Shown here: piece by piece, positions 45,201-56,315 of the stretch
Position numbering within the stretch: position 1 is the stretch's first letter
Layout of the letters: every line of letters starts with the position of its first letter
Origin: Coccinella septempunctata
Taxonomy: Eukaryota > Arthropoda > Insecta > Coleoptera > Coccinellidae
Length of the DNA stretch: 64,000 nt
Direction: 5' to 3'
NCBI RefSeq assembly: GCF_907165205.1
Contig: NC_058194.1
Span: 27,404,856-27,468,855, forward strand
The notes under the pieces: model-generated
Databases searched by the model: none
Told to the model about the DNA's origin: nothing
What the model saw: the letters and a program-made list of their open reading frames with translations, nothing else
Position numbers and translations under genes: made by a program

Positions 45201-45561
45201 CACTACAGGGTTGGCACAGCTCATTTTGAAAACTAAAATGGCTATATCTTTTTATCAAGGCTGAATCGAAAAAAATGGTATAGGAAAAAAGTGTTTCTTT
45301 TGACCTCTAGAATCTATTGTTAAAAGATAAACGAAACCACACGGTCGAATCAGGAGATAAGTTTTTTCCCACTGCTTTGCGATAATTCAGCTAACAAACG
45401 ATCTAGGGTCGTATTAGGATTTATCTCAGTAATTATTTTCAATTTTTCTTTCAACTTTGTCATTTTAAAAGTTTCGTATGGGTGATTTTTGGTGAAACGC
45501 TTCATTTTGACCAGTTCTACCTTCTGTTGAAAAAAAGCCTCACCTTCAACCACACCCTGTA
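45201..45561. mobile_element. TACAGGGTGT-family element, copy 4 (right-end part)
   Basis: Starts with a second copy of the ACAGGGTTGGCACAGCTCAT companion piece, then jumps near 45325 into the element and ends CTTCAACCACACCCTGTA at 45561, the complement of the family terminus. It is a rearranged duplicate beside segment 2. Confidence 0.75.
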
Positions 45562-45691
45562 TCTGCGAGCTCATCAAGCCGAAAAACCCGATAGTTCTTC
45601 CACCATTCAGATAAGAATAAAGCATAGAATAATAGATTTTCCGCGACAAAAACGAACACTCCTCAGAAGATGCCAGAATAAATTTCCCCAT
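45350..45691 (-). CDS. conserved short peptide frame in TACAGGGTGT family (copy 4)
   Basis: The C-terminal half reads VKMKRFTKNHPYETFKMTKL, then KIITEINPNTTLDRLLAELS and SGKKLIS, closely matching the frames at 32815-33111 and 37418-37566. The N-terminal half extends outside the element terminus (45561), so only the part after that is family sequence. In another frame the following DNA, here and at 37580, reads SPDSTVWFRL-like sequence, hinting that the ancestral protein was longer. Function unknown. Confidence 0.35.
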   Translation of the reverse strand: MGKFILASSEECSFLSRKIYYSMLYSYLNGGRTIGFFGLMSSQIQGVVEGEAFFQQKVELVKMKRFTKNHPYETFKMTKLKEKLKIITEINPNTTLDRLLAELSQSSGKKLIS

Positions 45692-46999
45692 CGAAACTTT
45701 TTGCCCCTTTCCTTCTAATTCCTACAGGACGACGCTCCTGTTTATTTAAGAAGGAAACGGATTGATTTAAACTACAGAAGTATAACCTTAAAAACAGGGA
45801 TACGTGATCCGAAAAAGGAAACGTCCGGGAATCCGACCGTGAACAAAAAATGTTTTATTTTCTCGGTATCCGAAAGGTCGGGAAAATCGTGTAGGTTGCG
45901 TATTCTTATCATGGACAACACTGTAAATAACGGCTATTTGTCGGTGTCCGCCGGCGAACAAATGCCCCTGCGGAATGGGGAATGTGCAAAAGATTGAAGA
46001 CGCGAAAGGAAAAAATGAATATCTCTCGGTGGCGAAGGAAAAGACAATTTTCCGACCCATTTCCCGCGTCAGTTCCCGGGCCGCGGAAAAATACCAGGCT
46101 TAGGTGCGTAATTAGAGTCAATAATAATTAACGGAGAGAAATAAATCAGCGGGAGAAGTTTTTAATTTAAATGAGAAAACCGTCCCATCCTTCCTCCGAC
46201 TGGATGTCTGGGTAAATTAGGCGGCAGATTAAAAATTCTGTCACCCAATTAGGCGGCACAAATAGGTGAGGACGTTCATTGTTCGCGATTGTGGGAGGGG
46301 GGAAATCGAATAAAAAATAATGGGAATTAAATACCAAGTGATGGAATGTGGTCCTGAATAAACTCTGCTAGTTATAAATAGATCCCCTATTTTTTGGTGC
46401 TTTATACAGGACGTTTCATAAACCTTCTAAACAAATTCAGGATATTGTTCTCTGAGTTATTTGGGGTCGGAAAAGTCCTTTGGGCATATGCCCGAAAATG
46501 GTTAGTTTTCAAAATGCAGGCTGAATAACGAATTCCTCGATATTTTACAAACAGCTTGAGATATTTGATCGAGATCCAGTAAAAATGAACAACCTGATTA
46601 AGGTGATTATTTCATGTTGAATATCTCGTCACTACAGTGGCCTAAAATACAGGGCGTTGAATGTGAATAAATAACGAATTGCTCGATTTTTTCTTGAGAT
46701 ATTTGAAAGAGATCCGATAAAAATGGATACCTGTAAGGTTATTATTTGAATAATGACCGTAATAAAAAATAAAATAAAAATTGTGGAGGGTGGGACTTTT
46801 TCAACCCAACTAGAGGAAAATGCATGGCTCATTACGGTCGTCATTTTTCGAGAAACTAATAATGCCATCAACTGCATTCCACTATCTTTTTTTGTGTTCG
46901 AGTAATAGACCAAAATTGAAATTTCAACTTAGTTCATTATCTCCTTTCTGTTTGTGGTAGGATGATGAAATGAAAACATTATACATACACTTTTTGATA
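45562..46999. other. no gene; short internal duplication
   Basis: At about 46520-46580 and 46660-46730 a block (AATAACGAATT(C/G)CTCGAT, then CTTGAGATATTTGA and GAGATCC) occurs twice in direct orientation. It is preceded by TATACAGGACGTTTCATAA near 46405, reminiscent of TACAGGG-type insect repeat ends. No coding region recognised. Confidence 0.45.
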
Positions 47000-47235
47000 A
47001 CAGTCCAGTAGCGTATTATGATTTATATATTTGCTGAGATTTAAAATAAAGATGTGTTTTTTCTTATGAAACAACAGTAGGTTGGAATGACTTAGAACGG
47101 GGGGAAATGTATGATATATTTGTGAAACGGGAAACAAATGCCGATTCTTTCATTTTAAACTGTTGTTTTCATACGAAAAAACACAACTTTATGTTATAGC
47201 TCAGCGAATAAACCTGTTGAAAAAATCATAGTATA
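47000..47235. repeat. imperfect palindrome of ~230 bp
   Basis: GTGTTTTTTCTTATGAAACA near 47053 is mirrored by TGTTTTCATACGAAAAAACAC near 47163. Outside these, TTTGCTGAGATTTAAAATAA and the complement of the stretch around 47185-47210 also pair. It may be a small fold-back element. Confidence 0.7.
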
Positions 47236-48025
47236 AGGGTGGTTTTCTTAATCTGACGCTTTTAAGATGATAACAATGCATTTTTTCAAAATATCTCCCA
47301 TTCTGTACCTCTAATCGTTTTTGTATTCAGCATGAAAGTTGTAGATAATCAAATTCTGTACAACTTTTGTCTGAAGCAATTTTTTATACTCTCAAGCGTT
47401 TTCGAGCTAGAGGATGATGAGCGCGAGGAGCTTAGCCATACATTACGAAAGGCAAAGTTAATGTAGAATCCCAGTGTAATGTACATTCATCGCTATCTAT
47501 CTCGAAAACGTTTGAACGTAGAAAAAATTGTTTCAGACGAAATTTGTAGACAATGTTGTGCTCTACGACTCTTATAATGAACGTGAAAATGATTTGAAGC
47601 CCAAAAGAGGAGATAATTCAAAAAAAACTTATTTTGTGACATTATGGCCAATTTTTATTGTTTCGGCTAGCTGAAACTGTGAGATCATATTATTTACGTT
47701 ATTTTCGAATCATTGGTTGGAAAAAAAGCCACCGCGATCGAGAATATACATGTGACGTTTTTTCTGCAAGTTTTGTGCTCTCCCACACCTTTTCGTCAGT
47801 CTCAAATTGTCAGATTGAGAGAATGTATACTTTTCGACATGTAATCGCTCGAGTATGTACAATGATCCTTTTTTTTACTACTCTGACAGGCTGTCCCAGA
47901 CAATTCCCTCTATATACAGGTCTAATTTTTGGTAGAGGTAATCTACGCCAAGATATCTCCCCTTATCTTAATCTGACACGCTCGAGTAAATCCCGAATTT
48001 CACAGAAAATATCGATCAAGTGACA
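47228..48025 (+). repeat. dispersed repeat Y, copy 1
   Basis: About 800 bp matching the reverse complement of 58075-58835, e.g. AAGATGATAACAATG, CCTCTAATCG, TATCTCGAAAACGTTTGAA, GGAGATAATTCAAAAAAA, ATGTACAATGATC and GATATCTCCCCTTA. AATCTGAC words recur along it, including near both ends. The frame at 47658-48023 is not recognisable as a protein. Confidence 0.85.
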
Positions 48026-49092
48026 TATCATGATTTGACAGGTCTGTTCACATTGTGTTCTGAGTTGTTTCGCATATTTTACGCGACATAACTTACACTT
48101 AAGGTACGGTTTCCTAGTACGGTCAGTCGACCGTCACGTGCTATTCGACGGCGGTCGCGACTGGCGACTAGAGTCGCGCGTCGCTCGGCAACGCGATCGT
48201 TAGAAAGCGGTCTCATTGAAATACATTGAGTAGATAAAAATCGTCGAAGTGCAAATCTCGATAGGCCGTCCTAGGAAATATTAGATTAAGGTGTATGTTT
48301 ATGTGCTATTCGACAATAATACATTATTTTCCTCTATGAACGGTCAATAGTCAACGCAACTCTCCACTTATATCAACTTAAAATGAGCGACATCAAAGAC
48401 CGCACTTCGTCCTTCTACAAATATGGAAAAGCTGAAAATCAGAAACGTTTCCCAGGAACATTTCCTTAAAAAAACACTGTCCTGCGCCTTCCCCCACCCA
48501 TTCAGAGGATTTTGCATCCAGACCCAGCGGGGCAGGACGTGTGCAACCTGAAAAAGCGCAGGGAAATTCCAAGACCTGCGGGAAATTTGTTCGGCTGACG
48601 TGAATAGGTGGAAAACGTCGGAAACTCAGCCAATGGAAATGTCTCACCTGCTGGATCGATACGAGGAGGGGCACTGAAACTCATTGCGCACCTGCCTCGC
48701 AGGTGAGTCGACGCCGTAGAGAGTGAGCCTCTATTCCGGATCCACTTTGACCAATCGGTCGTTCACTTACCTGAATATCGTATCACCTGTCTCAGGTGGG
48801 GGTGGCTCAAGTGGTCCAGCCAATGAGGTACAGTTACTTGGGATGCAAAATGAGCCCAAATTGTTGCTCTAAGGAGTGGGCGTGAGGAAATTTTTCGGCG
48901 GATTGAAGATGCGGTCGGTTTTTGTCCGAAACGTCCCAGTTTTGCTCGTCAATTGCAAAATTAATGGAGAATAGGATATTTCGAGATTCAAACCGTATTA
49001 TATAGAGATTCTCACTTTTTGGAAGCACCTTAGGCCGAGGAACTTCGGTAAAAGCTCTGAGTATTCAACTCAATGGTTAAAGTTATAACGAA
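48026..49092. other. no gene recognised; G+C-rich patch with short repeats
   Basis: 48115-48210 is unusually CpG-rich and self-complementary in parts (GTACGGTCAGTCGACCGT), and GTGCTATTCGAC occurs at about 48138 and 48303. Overlapping minus-strand frames at 48393-48684 have no domain. Confidence 0.45.
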
Positions 49093-50319
49093 TATACTCC
49101 ATTCACTTCTATAAAAGCACTCAGTTGGCCATGGAAATTTGACATATTCCACACAGTATACTGTACTATAGTACGAAAATTTGAGGTTAAGACGCTTGTT
49201 AAAACACTATTTCTCACGGATTTTAGCACAATGTGAACTGATCGAGAAGATTCTTGATCTAGTTTTTTGCATGAAAAGAACAACAAATCAATTTTCAAAT
49301 ATATTTATTTTTCTACGCTCAATTATTGACAAATATTATGCAGTTGTTTGAGAAGAAAGCGACAGCGAATGTCATAAAACTTTGATTGACCGATCAACGA
49401 TCGGTCGATCACTCGAATACTAGAAAGAAATCACTGAAACCCTTTCATTTCTGAATATATTGAAGAAGTAGCAATTGAGAATAATTGAATGGACGTATGA
49501 ACAACATCATTTGATGCGAGAATGATATTCTGAATGCTCATAACTGAGTTATCGCTCGAAAACAACGTCAATCAAGCGTTGATTCCCCGATCAAGCTTTA
49601 TGAAACCCGGGGTTAATGTTGGTTATCTTCTTTGGCCAGAGGTTGAAGACGTTACATCATTAGAATTCAAAAAAATCAACTCAAAGATGAAATACATCTG
49701 ATGCGATGGTAGGAAGTGGGTATCTCTCAAAGGAATTGATGCCTAATTATAAGAATGTTAAATTTTTCAACAAAAATCATCTTGCATCAATGGAAGTCGA
49801 AATAATTATTTTTGTGGAACTTATTCTACGATGACCTTTATCGAAAATCCATGACACTGTTTTACCCTTTTTCTTTCGTTCACCCTAAAATAAGGTTCTC
49901 AAATGCCACCACATTTTTGGGTCTCAAAATAAAAGGAAATTCTTTGTCATCTTCTTGATTCACAATATTTCTGATTCGGGAAACATTTGGCTTGATGTAA
50001 TTCGTTTAGATCCAGATGAAACACAATATAAATTTACTTACAATGAATAATTTGTTCGATAGCGTCTGATATATTGTAGATTTTCGAATACCTACCAGGG
50101 TTAGGTACTATTTTAATGAGCGGCCCTCAATTCTAAATAGCACTTAATAATAGGTACTCTGTCTTCTCTCTTTTTCAATAACTTTCGGCAGTTTTGATTG
50201 ATTAATATTAGTTGTGGCAAAGTGGTCATGATAGTTGATCAGTGCGAACCTTACTTTTTTCTAGTTACAAAAACTTATTTCATGGCCAACTGAGTGCTAA
50301 AAAAAGTGAATGGAGTATA
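49093..50319. mobile_element. TIR element TACTCCATTCACTT, full-length copy
   Basis: Left TATACTCCATTCACTT at 49093 and right AAGTGAATGGAGTATA ending at 50319. The inverted match continues about 44 bp through AGCACTCAGTTGGCCATG, and TA at each edge is the probable target duplication. Its left part, including 49610-49800, matches the arms of the fold-back at 22201-23535, and its right end matches 37140-37384. No transposase frame; it is probably a non-autonomous Tc1/mariner-type element. Confidence 0.8.
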
Positions 50320-52703
50320 CTTTTCGAGAAAATGATAAAGCTATTACAGACACATAAAGTTTATTAACTTCGTGGGCTACGTCTAGTGGAACACCACAAT
50401 CAATGTGAAGAAACAAGTTTTGAAGAAGATGTAGACGCAGATGACAGATGGATATTGCTCTCTCTCTCTTTGTTCAAATGATTTTCTAGCCGGATCATCC
50501 ACATCTCGCTTCCTTAGAACTCCTGAGATTGAATTTCTCTTTCTCAGAGGGGCATATCTGTATCATTAGGATGAAAAGATTCAGAATAGTCGTTTTTTTC
50601 AGGCAAGTCAAAAAAATTTTCAAACTTTCCTGGATTTTCTAAGTGGTTTTCTTGCATTATAAATAATTGAAGAAACAGTTCCATTTGAAATCTGTTTTTT
50701 CCCAGTGTAAATACGGATGTCCCAAGTGAATATTTTTCCTGCTACAGACCCTTCGAGTTCATCGTCCAAATTGGTCAGACATCTCGGAGATGTCAATCAT
50801 TAAGGAATCATTAAGCAGACGAACCGTAAGCGGATCGCACAAAGACTATAATTATTCTCTCCGGATGTTATTTCAGAACTGAACTCATCGACGTGAGGTA
50901 TCCTACCATACATACCTACTTTTATGACATCCACACCCATCGTCTCAGTTTTCATATTATTCATATTCGCATTTAGGAGGATGTCCAGAGCGATAAAGGG
51001 TTCCTTTGTGTCTCAGTCTCTCTTGCATTGTTGGACGAGAAGGCCACAGATTCTAGGCATAAAATAGGGCAACACCTATTTTTGTTTTTTATCAGGGATG
51101 AAGGCACATTCAAAAGAAATGGAGTGAGTAGTAAGCAGTGGTAGTAAGCAATGAAAGTTTCACTCTAAGAATAATTACTGATGTAAATGTTGGCCCATTT
51201 AAGTTGCGACGCCCTGTAAGCAGGTTTCTGTCTAAATTGATAAAAATATCCCTATCCCAGCAGTCAAAGATCTTCACGGGGATGATCCCCGACGAAAATT
51301 TATGGAAACACATTTCGAACAGTGTCCATTGTACTTCCACAATAAACAATTTAATGATAACATCAAGGCAACAAAATATCCGAGGGGGAACCATAAAATA
51401 TATTCAGATGAGTCCAGATTCCCTTTTTTTTGTCGCGTCTGACTGCCTCATTCCTGGCTGATGCACCGGGAGGAACGTTTAGTAAAGCGTTCCTCATGAA
51501 TATATTCTTTGTACGAAATTTGTATTACCAGGACGTTTGAAAGTCGTAAAATTGTATTTAGTACGTCGAGTGCCGGAATATAAAAAATTTTACGAGTCCG
51601 GGGCTGCTGACATTTCACGGATTCACCTGAAGTCTGTTTAGATTAGATTAGAGTTTTTGAGAAGATGCAGAGGAGGATATTTGAGAGGGTGAGATGGAAC
51701 GTTATTCTCATTCGTGTATGGGAATGAAGAATGGTGTATTATTTCGAATAGAAAACCATCAAGCTGGGTCAAAATACAAAATGAAGGTTATCATTTTGAT
51801 TTATAGGAAAATCGGTTTTTTTTTTCATGAAAAGCTGGGTGTGCCCTACCTACATTTTTTCTCTGTCATTTGAGATTTTTTTCAAGCATTGTCAACACCA
51901 GTTTGAGGAGCAGTCTTGTTTGTGTTCTTTTCCAGAATATTATGCATCTTCAGTCCTGATGAAAAATAGGAACAGCTTCAGATGGTTAAATCTGGGTTTT
52001 TCTCCAAACTTAAGTTACACAACCACATGTTATATTCTCGACAGCACAGCTCTAAGTGAAACAACGCGTTATTTAACACAGAGAACTGATATTGTTGTGA
52101 GATCTTGAGGTGTTGGGACGAGTAACTGTTGTGGAGAATCTAACTTGGGGTTGTGTAGATCACAGTGTGGACAAAAATCCAGATTTGTTCATCTGACGCT
52201 CTTTTTCGGAATTCGGCATGCAAGACATGTTTTTAAGGACACAGAAGAATTCTTGGCAACAAGATTCCTCTCAAGTTTCTACCATGAAGGAATATTCTCT
52301 TTACCACAAGAGATCTACTCACAGTAGGTGAGAAAATGAGCCAAAATGTACTGTGAAAACAACATAATATATCATAACTTTGTCCAAATAAACATAACTG
52401 GTCGTTTCTTGTGCCTCTGGTGCAGGAGCACTGATGAAACTGTTCACCTATTGAATCCTCATTGAGTCTTTCAATGTGGCAAGTCTTGTGTTCAGCTCAG
52501 TGAATTAACCACAGGCAAGAAGAAGGTGATTATAATCTACGACTACCACAATCTAACATGTACCTCCATTTCAATAACAACAAGTTTCTCCCGCAGAACA
52601 CGGTTTTATGGACTCAAAGAGTAATGAGTATGACAAACAAGGGCTTCGAAAAAGAAGAGGATTTGTCAGACCTATTCAGTCTAGAATTTACACTGTTTAT
52701 CTG
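50320..52703. other. no gene recognised
   Basis: Short frames at 51110-51461, 51827-52108, 52145-52327 and 52558-52797. A CLWCRSTDETVHLL stretch near 52420 looks like the cysteine/histidine knuckle of a retrotransposon tail but has no supporting neighbours. An A-rich run lies near 52755. Confidence 0.4.
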
Positions 52704-52721
52704 CATTCATTCATTGCTGTA

Positions 52722-52735
52722 TCCCGTTACCGGGA
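52722..52735 (-). other. 3' GNRA-type hairpin of the retrotransposon
   Basis: In the sense strand TCCCG-GTAA-CGGGA: a 5-bp stem closed by GUAA, a GNRA tetraloop. The same hairpin lies at 60049-60062. At 35135-35148 the stem reads TCTCG/CGAGA, a C-G to T-A change on both sides with the loop kept. Confidence 0.75.
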
Positions 52736-52811
52736 ATGAATCTACAAAAAGAAGAAGAAAAAAAAAAAAAAGACTTATTATATTATTATTATTATAAGTA
52801 ATTTCTTAGTG

Positions 52812-54890
52812 CTAGTTGCGACTGTGTGCCCTCCTGTGACTAAAGAGACCCAACCGTGACCTGCAGATCCTTCCACACTCAGGGCATGGATAGTCACCAA
52901 CCAGATCTGGCCGCCGCTGTATCCTTCTCGATTCTCCATTATATCTGTTTACCAAAGACCTCCACTGTGACCTGTCTAACGCTAGTTGTTCCCAGTTATG
53001 GTTGGCATTAACTGATTTTAGGGATTGATGTAGTGTATCCTTAAACCGCTTATACTGGCCTCCTGGTTTCCGGGCTCCCTCAGTGAGTTCGCCGTATAGA
53101 GCTACCTTGGGGAGTCTTGTGTCTTGCATCCTCAGAATGTGGCCGCTCCATCTGAGTCGGGCCCTCGTTACTTGAGTCTCAACTGTTGTACAACTCGCGC
53201 GCTGCAAGACTTCTGCATTCGAAACTTTGTGGAACCATCTGATGTGCATTATCTGTCTTAGATGACGTTGCTGCGTCTGTTCAAGCTGTTTAATATGTCG
53301 CCTGTAGGGAGTCCAGCTTTCGCTTCCGTAAAGAAGCGTTGGGAGGACCACTGCTCTGTAAACAGCTGTCTTGGTCTTCAGATTGAGGTCGTGATTTTGA
53401 AACACTCTGTCCTTCAGCTTCCAGAATGCCCGTGATGCCGAATTGATACGGTTGTGTATTTCCGTGTCAAGGTTAGCCCTAGTATTTATGAAGCTTCCCA
53501 AGTATTTGAACTGCTCGACCTGTTCTAGAGTTTCATTGTCCAGGCTGATATCTGTTTGAAGGCTTTCTGGCGGACTCACCAGGATTTTGGTCTTATCAAT
53601 ATTGAGTCTAAGGCCTAAAGCTTCGTATATATGTTTATAGGTGTCCATCATTATCTGTAGATCCTCTGAGCTGCTAGCGATGAGTGAACAGTCGTCTGCA
53701 TATTGAAGTTCCGTGATAAACTTGGTACGGGTTTTTGCTCTGAGGCGCTTCAGGTTAAACAGGCCTCCATCAAATCTGAATCTTATCCCAACACCTCTTA
53801 CGGGCATGCTCATGTCAGCAATTATCGATACAGCTATCGCGAAAATATTGAACAGTAAAGGCGCTAATACGCAGCCTTGTTTTATTCCAGAGTTGGTTGA
53901 GAAATGGTCGGTTGTAGAGCCATTATGCTGTATTCTAGCGGTGTTGTTGGTATGAAGGCTTTTACACACTGCTAGGAATTTTTCGGGTACTCCTAGACGT
54001 GCCATGATTTTCCATAGCGCTCTCCGATTCACCGAGTCGAATGCCTTGCTTAAATCGATGAAGGCTGTATAAATCCTTGTTTGTTGTTCACGGGCCTTTT
54101 CTTGTAGCTGTCGCAGTGTAAAAATTAGGTCCACCGTACCTCGATTTGGTCGAAAGCCGCACTGGGATTCAGGTAAAAGCCTCTCTAAGAGTGGAACCAG
54201 ACGATTAGCCATAATCTTCGAGAGAATTTTACCGGCCACGCTAAGCAACGATATGCCTCTGTAATTGTTGCAATTCGACGTATCGCCTTTGTTCTTATAG
54301 AGGTTGATAACTAAAGCGTCTCTGAAGTCTTGTGGCACATCTTCCTGTTTCCAGATCTTGCGGAATAGTGTTAGGAGACTATTGAGAATGTCTTCATCTA
54401 AGGCTTTGAATATCTCCGCCGGAATGCCGTCTAGACCAGGTGACTTATCATTTTTCATATTTTTGATCGCACTTATGATTTCCGACATTGAGATTTCGTC
54501 ATCAAGCGATGTCATCGGACTATACGCGGGGAGCAGGTCTAAAATGGATAAATCCGAGTCGTTATTTTGATTCAAGACCTGTGAGTAGTGCTCCTTCCAT
54601 CTTTCGAGAATTTTTCTATCATCAGTTAGAATAGCTCCTTGAGCATCTCTTATAGGAAAGCTAGCTTTTCTGCTTGGACCGTAAACAGTTTTAATAGCTT
54701 CGAAAAAACGCCTGTAGTCATGGTTATCGGCGTAAGCTTGTATTTCCCTAGCTTTTTCTTTCCACCAGCTGTCCTTGATTTTTCTTATTTCTTGACGGAC
54801 CTCGCGTTTTATGTTTATGAAACTTATTTGGGCTGCAACATCGCCAGGCTTGTTAATTGCGGTTTTCATCGCTTTGTGTTTTGCGTCCAA
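52812..54890 (-). CDS. non-LTR reverse transcriptase with C2H2 finger (692 aa)
   Basis: Reverse transcriptase that would copy the element's RNA at a nicked target site. No interruption in 692 codons. The linker occupies residues 1-145. RT motifs: NDKSPGLDGIPAEIF (147-161), NYRGISLLSVAGKILSKI (209-226), FIDLSKAFDSV (277-287, first catalytic Asp), IKQGCVLAPLLFNIF (336-350), YADD at 397-400, and KYLGSF (462-467). The C-terminal part has LLYGSESWTPYRR, RLRWSGHILRM and KPGGQYKRFKD. It ends with a classical finger: C669-x2-C672-x12-H685-x3-H689. The first codon listed is TTG, so the true protein begins upstream, probably with an endonuclease that is missing. The clade is CR1/L2/Daphne-like by general pattern, not proven. 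The clean frame suggests a recent insertion. Confidence 0.9.
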   Translation of the reverse strand: MDAKHKAMKTAINKPGDVAAQISFINIKREVRQEIRKIKDSWWKEKAREIQAYADNHDYRRFFEAIKTVYGPSRKASFPIRDAQGAILTDDRKILERWKEHYSQVLNQNNDSDLSILDLLPAYSPMTSLDDEISMSEIISAIKNMKNDKSPGLDGIPAEIFKALDEDILNSLLTLFRKIWKQEDVPQDFRDALVINLYKNKGDTSNCNNYRGISLLSVAGKILSKIMANRLVPLLERLLPESQCGFRPNRGTVDLIFTLRQLQEKAREQQTRIYTAFIDLSKAFDSVNRRALWKIMARLGVPEKFLAVCKSLHTNNTARIQHNGSTTDHFSTNSGIKQGCVLAPLLFNIFAIAVSIIADMSMPVRGVGIRFRFDGGLFNLKRLRAKTRTKFITELQYADDCSLIASSSEDLQIMMDTYKHIYEALGLRLNIDKTKILVSPPESLQTDISLDNETLEQVEQFKYLGSFINTRANLDTEIHNRINSASRAFWKLKDRVFQNHDLNLKTKTAVYRAVVLPTLLYGSESWTPYRRHIKQLEQTQQRHLRQIMHIRWFHKVSNAEVLQRASCTTVETQVTRARLRWSGHILRMQDTRLPKVALYGELTEGARKPGGQYKRFKDTLHQSLKSVNANHNWEQLALDRSQWRSLVNRYNGESRRIQRRPDLVGDYPCPECGRICRSRLGLFSHRRAHSRN

Positions 54891-54944
54891 AAGGGGTGCG
54901 ATATGAGTTTCGCTGTCGGCAATACTTACTTGGTCACCAACTTA

Positions 54945-56313
54945 TCCCTTTTAGAAACAACTACACTACTAAATTGCTACACCTAGATTGTAACCCTTTT
55001 CATCTTTCGTCGCACATTCTTTTTGTCAACCGTCAATCTCCAGACATCAGGCATTTCGAGACCCCATCTAGGGCGTCTGAAATGTATCTGTCTTCTTTCG
55101 CTCGACCACCGATATCATCAACAATCTAGAAGTTCGCATGCCCTCGCGTTTATCATTTTCGAAACTGTGGAATTGCTTATTCGGAGGACTTTTTGCGTGG
55201 GTAGGTGTAAAAAGAAAACAGATGCGATCTCAGATTGCAGCTGTAAAATGAAAAATGGCTAAGGGAGAACGGAGACGTTGGAAAAGTTCGAGGGAAATTC
55301 TCCACTCACTTTCGGTCGCGTTGTAGAGGGGGAACAGGCAACAGTCCTATTAAAAATGTTCGATATTCGATCTACAATTGACACAAGTCCTTCTAATTTT
55401 TGGATTGAATACATTCCAAGTAGTTCCTCATACCCTTATTAGTCAGCGATCGATGTTTGTCATTTCCCAACGCTTGCCATATTAAGGCACTTCAAGATTA
55501 CAAGGGAGGTTACATTCCATCCACTTGGAAAAACAAACAGCAATAAATCTAATGAATGTGACCCGACCCAACCATACGTTCACCGGACTGAGGGAGTTCA
55601 CTATACCTATACCAATAAACCTTTACGATGTTTTTGTTTAGGTCGTCTCCATACACACGTGTCCTAGACCTTAAGAGAGTTATTCAAAGGTTGTAAATTT
55701 TATGGCCTACTCGACACGGAGTTTATATTAACGTTCATGAAGAGGACCTCTGAGAAGTCTGCGTACACGTGGACCACACCGCCTACCTCGATCTCTTCTC
55801 CAACAACGGAATCCTTTGAACGTTAGTGAGGTGAATCTGGTTTATTTTCTAGGAAGCGAAATTTAATGTTCTTGAAAGGATTCGGATTGAACTTCTGTTC
55901 AAGATGTCACTGGAAGTGTGTATTTTTATATGTGACAACTGTAGTTTTCTACGAAATCGTACAGGAACCACTCAGGTGAAGTTTGTCAACACCAAATGCA
56001 CAATCAAAGATTAGAATGAATTGAAAGGAGCCCTTTTTCGAGAATTCATGGAACTTATGACGGATCAACACATGGTTTGTAGAACTTTAACTAAAATCAG
56101 TCACTTGAATCAGTGTAGATTCCATAAATGATGATTTTCTTTGAGAACACGTGAAGTAAAGTATACATAGGCACTCCACAATGCCGTCAATGCCCTAGTT
56201 ATCTTAGTCAAAAACCCAGAAGTGGTTGACCACGTGCTACAAAGCCGTTTTTTCCGAAGGAACGCTCTTAGCACTTGCAGATTGACAAGTCAACGACTTC
56301 GAGATGCCACATA
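54945..56313. other. no secure gene; possible decayed 5' part of the retrotransposon
   Basis: 54945-55140, read on the minus strand, may hold remnants of the upstream coding region (a short stretch resembling VRRKMKRVTI with stops around it). This is weak. 55150-56313 has no recognised features. Confidence 0.35.
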
Positions 56314-56315
56314 TA

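Larger units (their letters stand above)
52704..54944 (-). mobile_element. non-LTR retrotransposon with intact RT frame
   Basis: Minus-strand element: 3' end at about 52704 (tail of ATGA/ATG units), a hairpin at 52722-52735, an A/T-rich 3' untranslated stretch and a 692-codon frame. Open sequence extends upstream to a stop at 54942-54944. Beyond that, a clear endonuclease domain is not readable, so the copy is 5'-truncated or decayed there. Sister copies are at 35118-35888, 60031-60747 with 62254-62438, and 63497-64000. Confidence 0.9.

Noticed and set aside
52400..52480. CLWCRSTDETVHLL as the zinc knuckle of a retrotransposon
   Set aside because: A single short match with no flanking RT or RNase H sequence, so chance cannot be excluded.
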